Positions 17,802-27,874 of a DNA stretch of 64,000 nt are shown piece after piece. Numbering within the stretch: position 1 is the stretch's first letter; every line of letters begins with the position of its first letter. Source of the DNA: Roseicyclus mahoneyensis (GTDB lineage: Bacteria; Pseudomonadota; Alphaproteobacteria; Rhodobacterales; Rhodobacteraceae); contig NZ_QGGW01000001.1 of the NCBI RefSeq assembly GCF_003148775.1, forward strand, positions 248,001 to 312,000, in the 5' to 3' direction. Made by a program: the position numbers and the translations under genes. A model generated the notes under the pieces. It did not search any database, was not told the DNA's origin, and was given only the letters and a program-made list of their open reading frames with translations.

Positions 17802-18383
17802 TCAGGACGACTTGGCCTCGGACATCGGCGCGGGGCCGGCGGCAGCCGGGCGCGGCACGGCGGGGGCCGGGGACGAGGGCGAGCGGGGGGCCATGCCACC
17901 CGAGGACTGGCCGCCGGTCGACAGAGGATCTTCGGCGCGCTGGACGGAGCCTTCGAAATGGGCACCGCTCTCGATGGCGATGGTCTTGTGGATGATGTCA
18001 CCCTCGACCCGGGCGGTGGAGGTCAGGCGGACCTTGAGACCGCGCACCTTGCCTACGACGCGCCCCGTGACGACGATGTCATCGGCGACGATCTCACCTT
18101 CGATGTTGGCGGTTTCGCCGACCGTCAGCAGATGGGCGCGGATGTCACCCTGAACCGTTCCCTCGACCTGAATGTCACCGGTGGTGCGCAGGTTGCCCGT
18201 GATCGTCAGATCCGAGCTGAGGATCGACGGATTGGGCTTTGTTTTCGGGGACGAAGAAGGGGTGGTCGACATGTCTGCTCCCGGCTTGGGGCTGGATTTC
18301 GGATCGGAGGAAGTCGCGGCGGCGCCGCTTTCGGCACCGGAGGACTTCGGCCCGGGTTCATTTATCTTTGATTTAGAAAACAT
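17802..18383 (-). CDS. Bactofilin (polymer-forming cytoskeletal protein)
   Basis: Cytoskeletal protein of 193 residues. A disordered Ser/Pro/Lys-rich N-terminus (about 1-50) is followed by a right-handed beta-helix of repeated short strands (SSDLTITGNLRTTGDIQVEG and onward, roughly 53-150) and a disordered Pro/Ala tail. Bactofilins form non-nucleotide filaments at the membrane that localise cell-wall enzymes. The start overlaps the 3' end of the upstream M23 peptidase gene by 11 bases, so the two are translationally linked. Bactofilin-M23 pairs are a widespread arrangement that ties the filament to a peptidoglycan hydrolase. Confidence 0.9.
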   Translation of the reverse strand: MFSKSKINEPGPKSSGAESGAAATSSDPKSSPKPGADMSTTPSSSPKTKPNPSILSSDLTITGNLRTTGDIQVEGTVQGDIRAHLLTVGETANIEGEIVADDIVVTGRVVGKVRGLKVRLTSTARVEGDIIHKTIAIESGAHFEGSVQRAEDPLSTGGQSSGGMAPRSPSSPAPAVPRPAAAGPAPMSEAKSS

Positions 18384-19713
18384 CGCGTCCTGCCGTGATG
18401 AAGGTCATCGGGTTCACCGGGTCGCCGTTGCGCCGCACCTCATAATGTAGGTGGGTCCCTGTGCACCGCCCTGTGCAGCCCATATCACCGATGTGTTCCC
18501 CGCGCGAGACCCTTTCGCCCTCGGAGACGTGAAGACGGGTCATGTGGGCGTAGCGGGTGGTGATGCCAAAGCCGTGGTCGATCTCGACCATGAGGCCGTA
18601 ACCGCTTTGCCTGCCTGCGAAAACCACCCTGCCATCGCCGCCCGCGACGATGTGAGTGCCGCGCGCGCCGGCAAAGTCGACACCGGCGTGAAGCCGCCGA
18701 CCGCCGTTGAACGGATCGTTGCGGTAGCCGAAGCCAGAGGTGTTGCGATAGGTGCCGCGGACCGGGACAGTAAAGGGCAGACGTTCGGCGGCGATGCGGT
18801 GCAGGTTCATGACGTCCAGCTCTGCGAGCAGTTCATTGGCGCGCAGCGACAGGGCGTCGGGCTCCTCGCCCATGGTCGATACGGCGATGGGCATCAAGGG
18901 TCCGCCTTGCCCGGAATAGGTGGCGCGCACCTGCCCGATCAGGCGGTCGGTCGACACGCCCGAGGCCGACAACATCCGGTCGAGCGGTTCCATCGACATG
19001 GCGACGGCTTCCTCGAGCTGGCGGAACACGCGGTCTTGCCGTTCTTCGGCCAGCGCTGCCTCGTAGCGCATGCGGTCAATCTCGGCGGCGGCTTCGGCCA
19101 CCAGAGTGGCAGAACCGTCGCGCTGGTCGGCGGTCGCCTCAAGGGCGGCGGCCAGCCGGTCCACGGCGCGGGTCAATTCGGCCTCGCGCGCGGCGGCAGT
19201 CTGGATCGTGCCGGTGTCGGCGCTCAACTCGCTGCGCAGCGTCGCCACTTCGCCCCGCGCGGTGTCACGCTCGCCGATTGTGCGCCTGAGCGTCGCCTGG
19301 ATCACATCGACGGCGGTTTCCAGTTCGCGACGCCGTTCTTCGCTGTCGAGCAGGCGCACCTGCATCGCGGCGACCTGGTTCATCGCGCTGGCAAAGCGTT
19401 CTTGCGCCAGCACGGCCTCGTTGGTGCGCAGTTCAACCTGGTCGGACAGCGCGTTGAGGCGGGTCTGGAACATGATCTGTTCGCGCTGTGCCTGCTCGCG
19501 GGAATTGCCGGCTGACACCATGTCGATCAGGAAGACCGAGGTGATGATCACCGTCCAGGCGACAACGACACCAAAGCCCGTCAGGATGGCTGCCTGCGTC
19601 ACCGGCCGAAGGCGGACAAAGCGCGTTCCCTCGTCCGATTTCAGAAACAGGCGTTGTTCGGGAAACCGTCGTTCAAGCGTCGCATTCAGGCGACCGATCA
19701 GCCGTGCTGTCAC
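18373..19713 (-). CDS. Membrane-anchored M23 family metallopeptidase
   Basis: Putative peptidoglycan endopeptidase of about 446 residues. A short cytoplasmic part is followed by a transmembrane helix (ILTGFGVVVAWTVIITSVFL) near 45-65, a long periplasmic coiled coil of roughly 170 residues rich in Glu, Arg and Ala, and a C-terminal LytM domain. The zinc-site motifs are HAGVDFAG and THLHYEV, with GFGYRNDPFNGGRRLH leading in. The complete motifs suggest an active enzyme. The GTG at 19713 is preferred because it begins the conserved segment TARLIGRLNATLE; an ATG at 19806 would add 31 unusual residues and remains possible. It is followed, with overlap, by bactofilin. Confidence 0.85.
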   Translation of the reverse strand: MTARLIGRLNATLERRFPEQRLFLKSDEGTRFVRLRPVTQAAILTGFGVVVAWTVIITSVFLIDMVSAGNSREQAQREQIMFQTRLNALSDQVELRTNEAVLAQERFASAMNQVAAMQVRLLDSEERRRELETAVDVIQATLRRTIGERDTARGEVATLRSELSADTGTIQTAAAREAELTRAVDRLAAALEATADQRDGSATLVAEAAAEIDRMRYEAALAEERQDRVFRQLEEAVAMSMEPLDRMLSASGVSTDRLIGQVRATYSGQGGPLMPIAVSTMGEEPDALSLRANELLAELDVMNLHRIAAERLPFTVPVRGTYRNTSGFGYRNDPFNGGRRLHAGVDFAGARGTHIVAGGDGRVVFAGRQSGYGLMVEIDHGFGITTRYAHMTRLHVSEGERVSRGEHIGDMGCTGRCTGTHLHYEVRRNGDPVNPMTFITAGRDVF

Positions 19714-19900
19714 GTTTCTTGCCCCATCTTCCCCTCGTTTTTTGAACCGAACCGGGTTGTCCCGCACCGGCAACGGCTTCCTCGGGGATACAAGGGACCG
19801 CACCACGTCTCAACATTCTATCGTCGAAGGGATGATGCGGCACCGTAAATCCGCCTATTCCGGCGGGAATCCGCCGATGGCAGCGGTGCGGAGAGGGCGA

Positions 19901-20725
19901 TCACTCTGACAGTGGCCAGTAGAAATCGGGCGGCAGGCCCGCCTCGGCGCGTTTTTCCTCGTTGAAAGGCGGCTTGAGCGCGCCGTGAAAATAGCGCCGG
20001 ACAAGATCGTGAAAGGCGTCCTTTGGGTCCAGCTCGTGGCGGCCGCACAGGAAATGGAACCATTTCGACCCGTAGGCGACGTGATGCACTTCCTCGGCAT
20101 AGATGACCTGCATCGCTGCAACGGCCTGCGTGGCGGCCGGGTCTTTGCCCGCGCGCCGGAAGACCTCGATCATGCCCGGCGTCACGTCGAGGCCACGCGC
20201 CTCCAGCACCATCGGCACGACTGCCAGCCGCCCCATCAGGTCATGCGCCGTATCCTCGGCCGCGCGCCACATTCCGGCATGGGCGGGCAGGGCACCGTAA
20301 TGGCTGCCCATCGTCTCAAGACAATCGGCGATCAGGTTGAAATGCTTGGATTCCTCGTCCGCCGCGCGCACCCAGTCATCGTAGAATCCGATCGGCATCG
20401 GCGTGGCGGTGAAACGCGCGATGATGTCCCAGTGAAGGTCCACGGCATTCAGCTCGATATGCGCCACCGCATGCAAGATGGCCGCGCGCCCCTCGGGCGT
20501 TCCGGGGCGACGGCGCGGCACATCGCGCGGGTCGAGCAGCGCGGGTGCGTCGGGTCGGGCGGGGCGGTCGGGTGGGCTGGCCGTGCCGATCTCGGGCACG
20601 GCACCCGTGGCCCGCGCGGCTTGCCACAGCCCGGCATAGCGGCGCGACAGCGCGGTCTTTTCGCGCGCGTCAGAGGTGGTCAGGACGGCCTCGGCCATCT
20701 GCGCAAGGGGGATCAGGTCACTCAT
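19901..20725 (-). CDS. DUF455 family ferritin-like protein
   Basis: Helical protein of 274 residues with the four metal-binding signatures of a ferritin-like di-iron fold: AHIELNAVDL, DEESKHFNL, LEARGLDVTP and YAEEVHHVAYG. DUF455 proteins are related to the MiaE (tRNA hydroxylase) group, but their reaction is unknown. The ends look complete (MSDLIPLAQMAEAVL at the start, FYWPLSE at the end). It lies between bcp and the M23 peptidase on the same strand, with about 60 bases to bcp, so it may be cotranscribed with the peroxiredoxin. An oxidative-stress link is only inference. Confidence 0.8.
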   Translation of the reverse strand: MSDLIPLAQMAEAVLTTSDAREKTALSRRYAGLWQAARATGAVPEIGTASPPDRPARPDAPALLDPRDVPRRRPGTPEGRAAILHAVAHIELNAVDLHWDIIARFTATPMPIGFYDDWVRAADEESKHFNLIADCLETMGSHYGALPAHAGMWRAAEDTAHDLMGRLAVVPMVLEARGLDVTPGMIEVFRRAGKDPAATQAVAAMQVIYAEEVHHVAYGSKWFHFLCGRHELDPKDAFHDLVRRYFHGALKPPFNEEKRAEAGLPPDFYWPLSE

Positions 20726-20785
20726 GCAGGGGGCATGCGGGCCCCGCGCCCCGCCGTCAAGCGAAACGCGGGCCGGTGGCTTGGC

Positions 20786-21247
<462 letters not shown>

Positions 21248-21374
21248 GGGAACCTCACGCTGGGGCATCGGAAAATCATTTCGGCGCAGTCGCGCCGGCC
21301 GGTTTGCAAGCTAGCCGGTTTGCGGCGAAGATAAAGCCCTGAGGCGGCAAGACCAAAGGGCGGACAGGCGCGTC

Positions 21375-24300
21375 ATGGCGACGACGGACATCACAGGCGG
21401 CGCGGGCGGTGACGACCCGCCCCGGCGCAGACGAAGGATCTGGCCGGCGCTGGCGCTTGCCGGGCTGGTCGTTGGCGTCGTGCCGCTGTCCGCGGCGGGG
21501 GCGCTGTGGCTTCGGCTGGCGGCCGGACCGCTGGAATTGCCCGCGTCTGTCACGATGCGGGTCGAAGCCGCGCTCGACGCGGCCATGCCCGCCAATGGCG
21601 TCACGCTGGAGCGGCTTGCCGTCAGCCGCGCCGAAGGTGCCGCCCGCTTTGACGTGCAGCTGATCAACCTGCGGCTGACCGATCCCGATGGCAGCTTGCG
21701 CGCCGCCTTTCCTGAGGTGTCCGTGACGCTCTCGGCACAGGCTCTGGCGCGGGGCGAGATCAGGCCGATCAGCGTGGATCTGGACAATGCGGGATTGGGG
21801 CTCAGCCGCGACGCGGACGGGCAGATCGACCTTGCCTTGACCGGAGGCGGCGAGATCGGACGCCAGAGCCTGCCCGATACGCTGGCACGGCTGGACCAGA
21901 TGTTCGCCGCGCCAGCCTTTGCCGAGCTGGGCGAGGTGACGGCCAGCGGCCTGTCGCTGGCCATGGCCGACGCGGTCACCGGACAGGTGATGCGGGTCAG
22001 CGACGCGCGGATGCGGCTGGAACGCAAGAACAACGTGCTGACCGTCACGCTGGGCGGCGCGCTGTCGGGCAGCCGGGATGCCACCATCGACATTGCGCTC
22101 AGCCGCGCGGCGGCAACGGGCGCCACCAACATCGGTTTTGCCTTCACCAATCTTTCTGCGCGTGACGTGGCGACGGTGGGGCCCGTGCTGGCCTGGGTCG
22201 ATCTGATGCGCGCGCCGATCTCGGGGTTCATGGGCGGCGCGTTGAACGACGACGGATCGGTCGGCGATCTGCGCGCCACGCTCGACATCGGGGCCGGGCA
22301 GGTGACGCTGGACGGGGCCGCGACGCCCCTGCGGTTCGACAGCCTGACGGCCGCCATGCGCTATGATGCAAGTGCCGGGCGGATCGTCTTCGACAGCGTG
22401 GCCCTGCGCGCGCCCGACCTGTCGCTCGATGCGGCAGGCCATGCCGATGTGTCGCCCGATGGCACCCGCTACACCGCGCAGTTCCGGATGACCGACATCA
22501 TTGTGGCCCGCACCGATCTCTATCCCGAGCCCTTGGAACTGGACGGGGCGATGGCCGACCTGCGTCTGACGCTTTCGCCCGAGGTGGTGATCGAGATCGG
22601 GCAGGCGGTGATCCATGACGCCGGGCTGGAACTGCACGCCCGTGGCCGGATCGCATCGCACGAGGAGGGCTTGGATATCGCTTTCGATGCGCATGTCCCC
22701 GAGGCGCGCGCGCGCGAGGCGCTGACCTATTGGCCCCCCGCAATGTTGCCCGACACCCGCGGCTGGATCGCCGAGCGGCTGACCGAGGGGCGGCTGTCGG
22801 GCGTCGATCTGGCGGTAAGGGCCCGGCCCGGCGCTGCCCCTGTCCATGACCTCAGCTTCGACTTCGACGGCGTGCGGTTGCTTGTCTTGCCAGATCTGCC
22901 CCCGATCGAGGGCGGGGTGGGTTATCTGTCACTATCGGGCCCGCGTCTGATCTTGCAGCTGGACGAGGGGGCCTTGATCGCGCCGGGCGGGGCAGCGGTG
23001 GCGATCGACGGCTCGCGCATGGTCATTGCCGACACAAGCCAGCGCGGCCCCGAGGCGGTGATCGATCTCGCGGTGGCGGGCGAATTGACCGATGTTCTGA
23101 CGCTGCTGACACGCCCGCCTGTGCGCCTGTTCGCGGGCGGAGCGATGACGCCCGCCCAGATCGGCAGCGGCGGTCTGAGCGCCGAGGGGCACATCACAAC
23201 GCGGCTGATGCGGCACGACGGCACCGGCGGGGTCGACTATGCCTTTGCGGGCGAGATCGGTGGCTTCGCCTCGGACACGCTGGTGCCCGGTCGCAGCCTG
23301 ACCGCCGAGCGGTTGCAGGTGGAGGTAGACCCCTCGATGTTGCGCATCGCGGGGCAGGCGACGTTTGACGGCGTGCCGCTGACGGGCCAATGGACGCGCC
23401 CGCTGGGCGCGCAGGCCGCGCGCGCCAGCCTGCTCGAGGCGCGCACGGGGCTGTCGCGCGACCGGCTAGCGGCGCTGGGCGTGACCCTTCCCGAGTGGAT
23501 GCTGTCGGGCGAGGCGCCCGCCGATATCGTGGTCAGCCTCCCCGATGGCGCCCCGCCGCAGCTTAGGGTGAGCTCGGATCTTGCGGGCGCGGCGCTGGCG
23601 CTGCCGCCTCTGGGCTGGGCCCTGACGGCAGGACAGACGGGGCGGTTCGAGGCAGAGATCCTGCTGGGCCCAGATCCCGCCGTGACGCGGCTGGCGCTGC
23701 AAGGGAACGGGCTGGACATGCTGTGCAGGATCAGCTTAGCGCCCGGCGGCGGGCTGGACCGCTTGACCGCGGACCGGGTCCGGCTTGACGGCTGGCTCGA
23801 TGTCACGGGTGCGTTGGTCGGGCGTGGGGGCGCACGCCCGCCGGGGATTGAGGTGACTGGCGGCACGCTCGACCTGCGTGGCGCGCCGCAGGGCGGCGGG
23901 GTGGGCGGCATCGTGGGCGGGCCGATCAGCGCGACTCTCGACCGACTGCAGATCAGCGAGGGGATCGCGCTGACCGCGCTCAGCGCCGAGATGACCAGCG
24001 ATGGCGGCCTGTCGGGCCAGTTCCGCGGCCGGGTGAACGGAGAGGCGCCGGTCACGGGCACGCTTGTGTCCACGCCCAATGGCTCGGCGGTCCGGGTCCG
24101 GGCCGAGGATGGCGGGGCGGTGCTGCGCGCGGCGGGGGTGTTCCGAACCGCCCATGGCGGCGCGATGGAGCTGATCTTGCAGGCCACAGGCGCGACGGGC
24201 ACCTATGATGGCACGCTCTCGATCGAGAACCCGCGCCTGCGCGACGCGCCCGTGATGGCGGAATTGTTGAACCTGATCTCGGTCGTGGGGCTTTTGGAGC

Positions 24301-24662
24301 AACTGAGCGGCGAGGGGATCAATCTGGGTTCCGTCGATGCCCGCTTCCGCCTGACGCCTGCGCAGGTCATCTTGCAGCAGGGCACCGCGGTCGGCCCGGC
24401 GCTGGGCCTGTCGCTTGACGGTACCTACACTTTGGGCACGCGCGCATTGGATATGCAGGGCGTGGTCTCGCCGCTCTATGTGGTCAACGGGCTGGTGGGA
24501 GCGCTCTTCGCGCCACGCCGCGAGGGGTTGTTCGGGTTTTCCTACCGGTTGACGGGGCGGGCCGATAACCCGCAGGTCTTCGTGAACCCCTTGTCGATTC
24601 TGACGCCCGGCGTGTTCCGCGACATCTTTCGCCGCCCGCCGCCCGAGCTGACTGGCAATTGA
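21375..24662 (+). CDS. Large AsmA/YhdP-like envelope protein (DUF3971 type)
   Basis: Protein of 1095 residues with one N-terminal transmembrane helix (about 23-48, after RRRRRIWPA) and a very long periplasmic part built of repeated beta strands. The N-terminal block (VTLERLAVSRAEG...FDVQLINLRLTD) and the C-terminal block with LSGEGINLGSVDARFRLTP and RREGLFGFSYRLTGRADNP are typical of the AsmA/YhdP/TamB superfamily, whose members form hydrophobic bridges for phospholipid movement between membranes. Its stop codon directly abuts the queA ATG, so both genes share an mRNA. A direct link between their functions is not expected. Confidence 0.8.
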   Translation: MATTDITGGAGGDDPPRRRRRIWPALALAGLVVGVVPLSAAGALWLRLAAGPLELPASVTMRVEAALDAAMPANGVTLERLAVSRAEGAARFDVQLINLRLTDPDGSLRAAFPEVSVTLSAQALARGEIRPISVDLDNAGLGLSRDADGQIDLALTGGGEIGRQSLPDTLARLDQMFAAPAFAELGEVTASGLSLAMADAVTGQVMRVSDARMRLERKNNVLTVTLGGALSGSRDATIDIALSRAAATGATNIGFAFTNLSARDVATVGPVLAWVDLMRAPISGFMGGALNDDGSVGDLRATLDIGAGQVTLDGAATPLRFDSLTAAMRYDASAGRIVFDSVALRAPDLSLDAAGHADVSPDGTRYTAQFRMTDIIVARTDLYPEPLELDGAMADLRLTLSPEVVIEIGQAVIHDAGLELHARGRIASHEEGLDIAFDAHVPEARAREALTYWPPAMLPDTRGWIAERLTEGRLSGVDLAVRARPGAAPVHDLSFDFDGVRLLVLPDLPPIEGGVGYLSLSGPRLILQLDEGALIAPGGAAVAIDGSRMVIADTSQRGPEAVIDLAVAGELTDVLTLLTRPPVRLFAGGAMTPAQIGSGGLSAEGHITTRLMRHDGTGGVDYAFAGEIGGFASDTLVPGRSLTAERLQVEVDPSMLRIAGQATFDGVPLTGQWTRPLGAQAARASLLEARTGLSRDRLAALGVTLPEWMLSGEAPADIVVSLPDGAPPQLRVSSDLAGAALALPPLGWALTAGQTGRFEAEILLGPDPAVTRLALQGNGLDMLCRISLAPGGGLDRLTADRVRLDGWLDVTGALVGRGGARPPGIEVTGGTLDLRGAPQGGGVGGIVGGPISATLDRLQISEGIALTALSAEMTSDGGLSGQFRGRVNGEAPVTGTLVSTPNGSAVRVRAEDGGAVLRAAGVFRTAHGGAMELILQATGATGTYDGTLSIENPRLRDAPVMAELLNLISVVGLLEQLSGEGINLGSVDARFRLTPAQVILQQGTAVGPALGLSLDGTYTLGTRALDMQGVVSPLYVVNGLVGALFAPRREGLFGFSYRLTGRADNPQVFVNPLSILTPGVFRDIFRRPPPELTGN

Positions 24663-25718
24663 ATGAAACTTGAAGATTTCGATTTCGACCTGCCCGAGGC
24701 GCTGATCGCCACGCGGCCCGCGCGGCCGCGGTCCTCGGCGCGGCTTTTGCATGCCGAGGCAGGCGCGACCGGCGACCGCCACGTCTTCGATCTGCCAAAG
24801 ATCTTGCGGCCGGGCGACCGGCTGGTTCTCAACGACACCCGCGTGATCCCTGCGCGGTTGACCGGACAGCGCACGCGGCAAAGCGCGCAAGGGACGGTCA
24901 CCGCCCGGATCGAGGTCACCTTGATGGAACCGCAGGCCGATGGCACATGGTCTGCGCTGGCCAAGCCGCTACGCAAGATCAAGATCGGAGAAAGTATTTT
25001 TTTTTCCAACGATCTGTTGGCTGAAGTTCAGGCATTGGATGAAGGTCTGCGCCTGCGCTTCAACCTTGCGGGAAGCGATTTCGACGCAGCCCTCGACGCC
25101 GCCGGCGCCATGCCCCTGCCGCCTTATATCGCGGGCAAACGCGCGCCGGACGCGCGCGACCGCGAGGATTACCAGACGGTCTGGGCCAAACGCGCGGGCG
25201 CGGTGGCTGCGCCCACGGCATCCTTGCATTTCGACGAGCCGCTGATCGCGGCGCTGACGCACAGGGGCGTCGATTTCACCTTTGTCACGCTGCATGTCGG
25301 CGCGGGGACATTTCTGCCCGTGACGGTCGAGGATGTGACCACCCACAAGATGCACGCCGAATGGGGCGAGGTGCGCGCGGCCGCCGCCGCCGAGATCAAC
25401 GCCACGCGGGCGGGCGGCGGACGGATCATTCCCGTCGGCACCACGGCGCTGCGCCTGATCGAAAGCGCGACCGCCGCCGATGGCACGGTGCACCCCTTCG
25501 AGGGCGATACCGACATCTTCATCTATCCCGGTTACCGCTTTCGCGTGACGGATGGATTGATGACAAATTTCCATCTGCCGAAATCGACGCTGATGATGCT
25601 GGTATCGGCCCTGATGGGCGAGGCGCGCGTCCGGCAAGTTTACGCCCATGCCATCGCGGAAGGCTACCGCTTCTTCTCCTACGGTGACGCGTCCTTGCTT
25701 ATACCGTCGCACCCGTGA
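24663..25718 (+). CDS. queA: S-adenosylmethionine:tRNA ribosyltransferase-isomerase
   Basis: Cytoplasmic enzyme of 351 residues that moves the ribosyl part of S-adenosylmethionine to 7-aminomethyl-7-deazaguanine in tRNA, giving epoxyqueuosine. Family landmarks are the start [40 protein letters not shown], the segment [20 protein letters not shown], and [20 protein letters not shown] near the end. The gene begins directly after the AsmA-like stop. A run of nine T at 24997-25005 (coding IFF) is unusual in this GC-rich DNA and could cause slippage; the frame is intact as read. Confidence 0.95.
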   Translation: MKLEDFDFDLPEALIATRPARPRSSARLLHAEAGATGDRHVFDLPKILRPGDRLVLNDTRVIPARLTGQRTRQSAQGTVTARIEVTLMEPQADGTWSALAKPLRKIKIGESIFFSNDLLAEVQALDEGLRLRFNLAGSDFDAALDAAGAMPLPPYIAGKRAPDARDREDYQTVWAKRAGAVAAPTASLHFDEPLIAALTHRGVDFTFVTLHVGAGTFLPVTVEDVTTHKMHAEWGEVRAAAAAEINATRAGGGRIIPVGTTALRLIESATAADGTVHPFEGDTDIFIYPGYRFRVTDGLMTNFHLPKSTLMMLVSALMGEARVRQVYAHAIAEGYRFFSYGDASLLIPSHP

Positions 25719-25779
25719 CAGACGGGGGGTCCTTCCGCCCCCACCGTTCCGCGGACCAGCCAGGGAAAGGCAACCTGAC

Positions 25780-27111
25780 ATGATCCACGTTCTCCGCTCC
25801 TCCTGGGCGCTTTTGCTCGGCATGTTCCTGCTGCAGATCGGCAACGGTCTGCAAAGCTCGATGATGGGCGTGCGCGGCGCGATCGAAGGGTTTTCGACCT
25901 TTCAGATCTCGCTGATCGCGTCATGCTATTTCCTTGGTTTTCTGGGTGGCTCGCGGTTTGCGCCGGTCTTCATCGCCAAGGTGGGGCATGTGCGGGTGTT
26001 CGCGGCGCTGGGCTCGCTCATTTCCGCGACGCTGATCTCCTACCCTCTTCTGGCCGATCCCTATGCGTGGATGGTTCTGCGGGTGATCCTCGGCTTCTCC
26101 ATCTCGGGCGTCTATGTCTCGGCGGAGAGCTGGCTCAACGATGCCTCGACCAACACCACGCGGGGCCAGGCCTTGTCGGCCTATGTGCTGGTGCAGATGG
26201 TGGGCCTCGTGGCCGCGCAGGGCATCTTGTCGGCGGGTGATCCGACGGGGTGGCTGTTGTTCGTCATCCCCTCGATCCTCGTGTCGATCAGTTTTGCGCC
26301 GATCTTGCTGTCGGTGCAGCCCGCGCCTGCCTTTGGTGCGACCCGCACGATGAGCCTCGGCGCGCTTTACCGCGCCTCGCCCTTCGGGGTCGTCGGCATG
26401 GCATTGCTGGGGGCGGTCTTCGCCGGGCAGTACGGCATGACGGCGGTTTATGCGACCGAGATGGGCCTGAGTCTTGGGGAATTGTCGGCCTTCGTCTCGT
26501 CGATCTTCATCGGCGGCATCATCTTGCAATATCCCATCGGCTGGCTGTCGGACCGGATGGACCGGCGCACACTGATCGTGGTTTGCGCGGGCCTGTCGGG
26601 GTTGGTGTGCCTGATCGGGCTGTTTTTCGGCGACATTTACCCGGTCCTTCTGGCCGTCGGCGTCTTGTCGGGCGGCTTGGCACAGCCGCTTTACGCGCTG
26701 CTGATCGCCTATACCAATGACTATCTCGCCCCGGAGGACATGCCTGCAGCCTCGGGCGGTCTGTTGTTCGTGAACGGTCTGGGGGCCGTGGCCGGGCCGC
26801 CGGTGATTGGTCTGGCGATGGGGCGGTTCGGGCCGGGCGCGTTCTGGCTGGTCTTGGCCACGATTCTCTTCGTCACCGTGCTTTACGGGATCTGGCGGAT
26901 GACGCAGCGTGTGTCGGCCTATGCTGAGGAGGGCGATTACGACGCCGTGCCCTATGCCAACCTGTTGCCGGGGGCGGCATCCCCGGTTGCGGTCGCCGCC
27001 GCGCAGGAGTTGTATGTGGAGGCGGCCGAAGGCATGGCCGATGCGCATGACGCTACAGATGCGCGACCGGCACGACAGGCCGACCTGCGGGCGGCAAACA
27101 AAGGGGTGTGA
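25780..27111 (+). CDS. MFS transporter (YcaD-like)
   Basis: Major facilitator of about 443 residues with 12 predicted helices. The first is SSWALLLGMFLLQIGNGLQS, and the central loop after helix 6 is short. The segment GWLSDRMDRRTLIVV is the MFS motif between helices 8 and 9. The C-terminal 60 residues are cytoplasmic and acidic. The overall look (GLQSSMMGVRGAIEGFS) matches the YcaD-like group, whose substrates are unknown. The ATG at 25780 has GGGAAAGG upstream and begins just before helix 1; an in-frame earlier start would read back into queA. It is followed within a few bases by the DUF924 gene, indicating an operon. Confidence 0.85.
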   Translation: MIHVLRSSWALLLGMFLLQIGNGLQSSMMGVRGAIEGFSTFQISLIASCYFLGFLGGSRFAPVFIAKVGHVRVFAALGSLISATLISYPLLADPYAWMVLRVILGFSISGVYVSAESWLNDASTNTTRGQALSAYVLVQMVGLVAAQGILSAGDPTGWLLFVIPSILVSISFAPILLSVQPAPAFGATRTMSLGALYRASPFGVVGMALLGAVFAGQYGMTAVYATEMGLSLGELSAFVSSIFIGGIILQYPIGWLSDRMDRRTLIVVCAGLSGLVCLIGLFFGDIYPVLLAVGVLSGGLAQPLYALLIAYTNDYLAPEDMPAASGGLLFVNGLGAVAGPPVIGLAMGRFGPGAFWLVLATILFVTVLYGIWRMTQRVSAYAEEGDYDAVPYANLLPGAASPVAVAAAQELYVEAAEGMADAHDATDARPARQADLRAANKGV

Positions 27112-27115
27112 GGCG

Positions 27116-27703
27116 ATGGTCAAACCGATGGCAAACCGCGCGGGCGAAGTGCTGACCTTCTGGGAAGAGGCCGGCCCCGAGATGTGGTACAAGCAAGACG
27201 ACAGCTTCGACCGCACGATCCGTGACCGGTTCGGCGCGCTATGGGATACGGCTGCGGCGGGCGAATGCGACCGCTGGGCAGTGGGGCCGCGGACTTCGCT
27301 GGCGCTGATTGTGCTTCTGGACCAGTTTCCGCGCAACATGTTCCGCGGCAGCGCCTTGGCCTTTGCCACAGATGACCGCGCGCTTCTGGCCGCGCATCTG
27401 GCGCTGTCGAATGGCTGGGACCTGCGCATCGACCCGCCGCTCAGGCAATTCTTCTATCTGCCCTTCATGCATTCCGAACAACTGACCCATCAGGACCGCA
27501 GCGTGCGGCTCTTCAAGGCGCGGATGGAGGAGGGCGACAACCTGCTGCATGCCCGCGCCCACCGTGAGATCATCCGCCGTTTCGGCCGCTTTCCCTATCG
27601 CAACGCGGCGCTCGGGCGGGTGTCCACCCCGGCCGAGGAGGTGTTTTTGTCGGGCGGTGGGTACGCTGCGATCTTGGGCGAGCTTGCGTCGACAGCGGCG
27701 TAA
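27116..27703 (+). CDS. DUF924 family protein
   Basis: Soluble helical protein of 195 residues. Hallmarks of DUF924 are VLTFWEEAGPEMWYKQDDSFD at the start, LIVLLDQFPRNMFRG in the middle, and FFYLPFMHSEQLTHQDRSV further on. The fold resembles tetratricopeptide-like helical bundles; no biochemical role is established. The ATG at 27116 follows the MFS stop by four bases; a second ATG at 27128 is possible. Downstream, AAAACGG and CCGTTTT near 27714-27739 could form a weak terminator hairpin. Confidence 0.8.
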   Translation: MVKPMANRAGEVLTFWEEAGPEMWYKQDDSFDRTIRDRFGALWDTAAAGECDRWAVGPRTSLALIVLLDQFPRNMFRGSALAFATDDRALLAAHLALSNGWDLRIDPPLRQFFYLPFMHSEQLTHQDRSVRLFKARMEEGDNLLHARAHREIIRRFGRFPYRNAALGRVSTPAEEVFLSGGGYAAILGELASTAA

Positions 27704-27773
27704 GGGCGGCGGAAAACGGCAGGTTTCTGATCCGTTTTGCGGCCACAAGGCGCGCCAGCCCCGTCAGCAAGCC

Positions 27774-27788
27774 TTGCATCCCATGCAA
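27774..27788. promoter_or_regulatory. Inverted repeat TTGCAT-CCC-ATGCAA upstream of lpdA
   Basis: A perfect six-base inverted repeat with a three-base centre lies about 90 bases before the lpdA start, in the region where a promoter would be expected. It may be a regulator-binding site; no known regulator can be named from it. Confidence 0.35.
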
Positions 27789-27830
27789 TCCCGCCTGCGA
27801 CCCGACGGCGATTGCCCGCGGCGCCGGAAT

Positions 27831-27848
27831 TTGTTTAACGTTGAACAA
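27831..27848. promoter_or_regulatory. 18-base near-palindrome before lpdA
   Basis: TTGTTTAACGTTGAACAA pairs with itself at eight of nine positions. It is AT-rich against a GC-rich background and ends ten bases before the lpdA ribosome-binding site. It is a candidate operator or the core of the promoter region. Confidence 0.4.
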
Positions 27849-27874
27849 ATGGAATTCCGGGAGGAGAGTGACCC

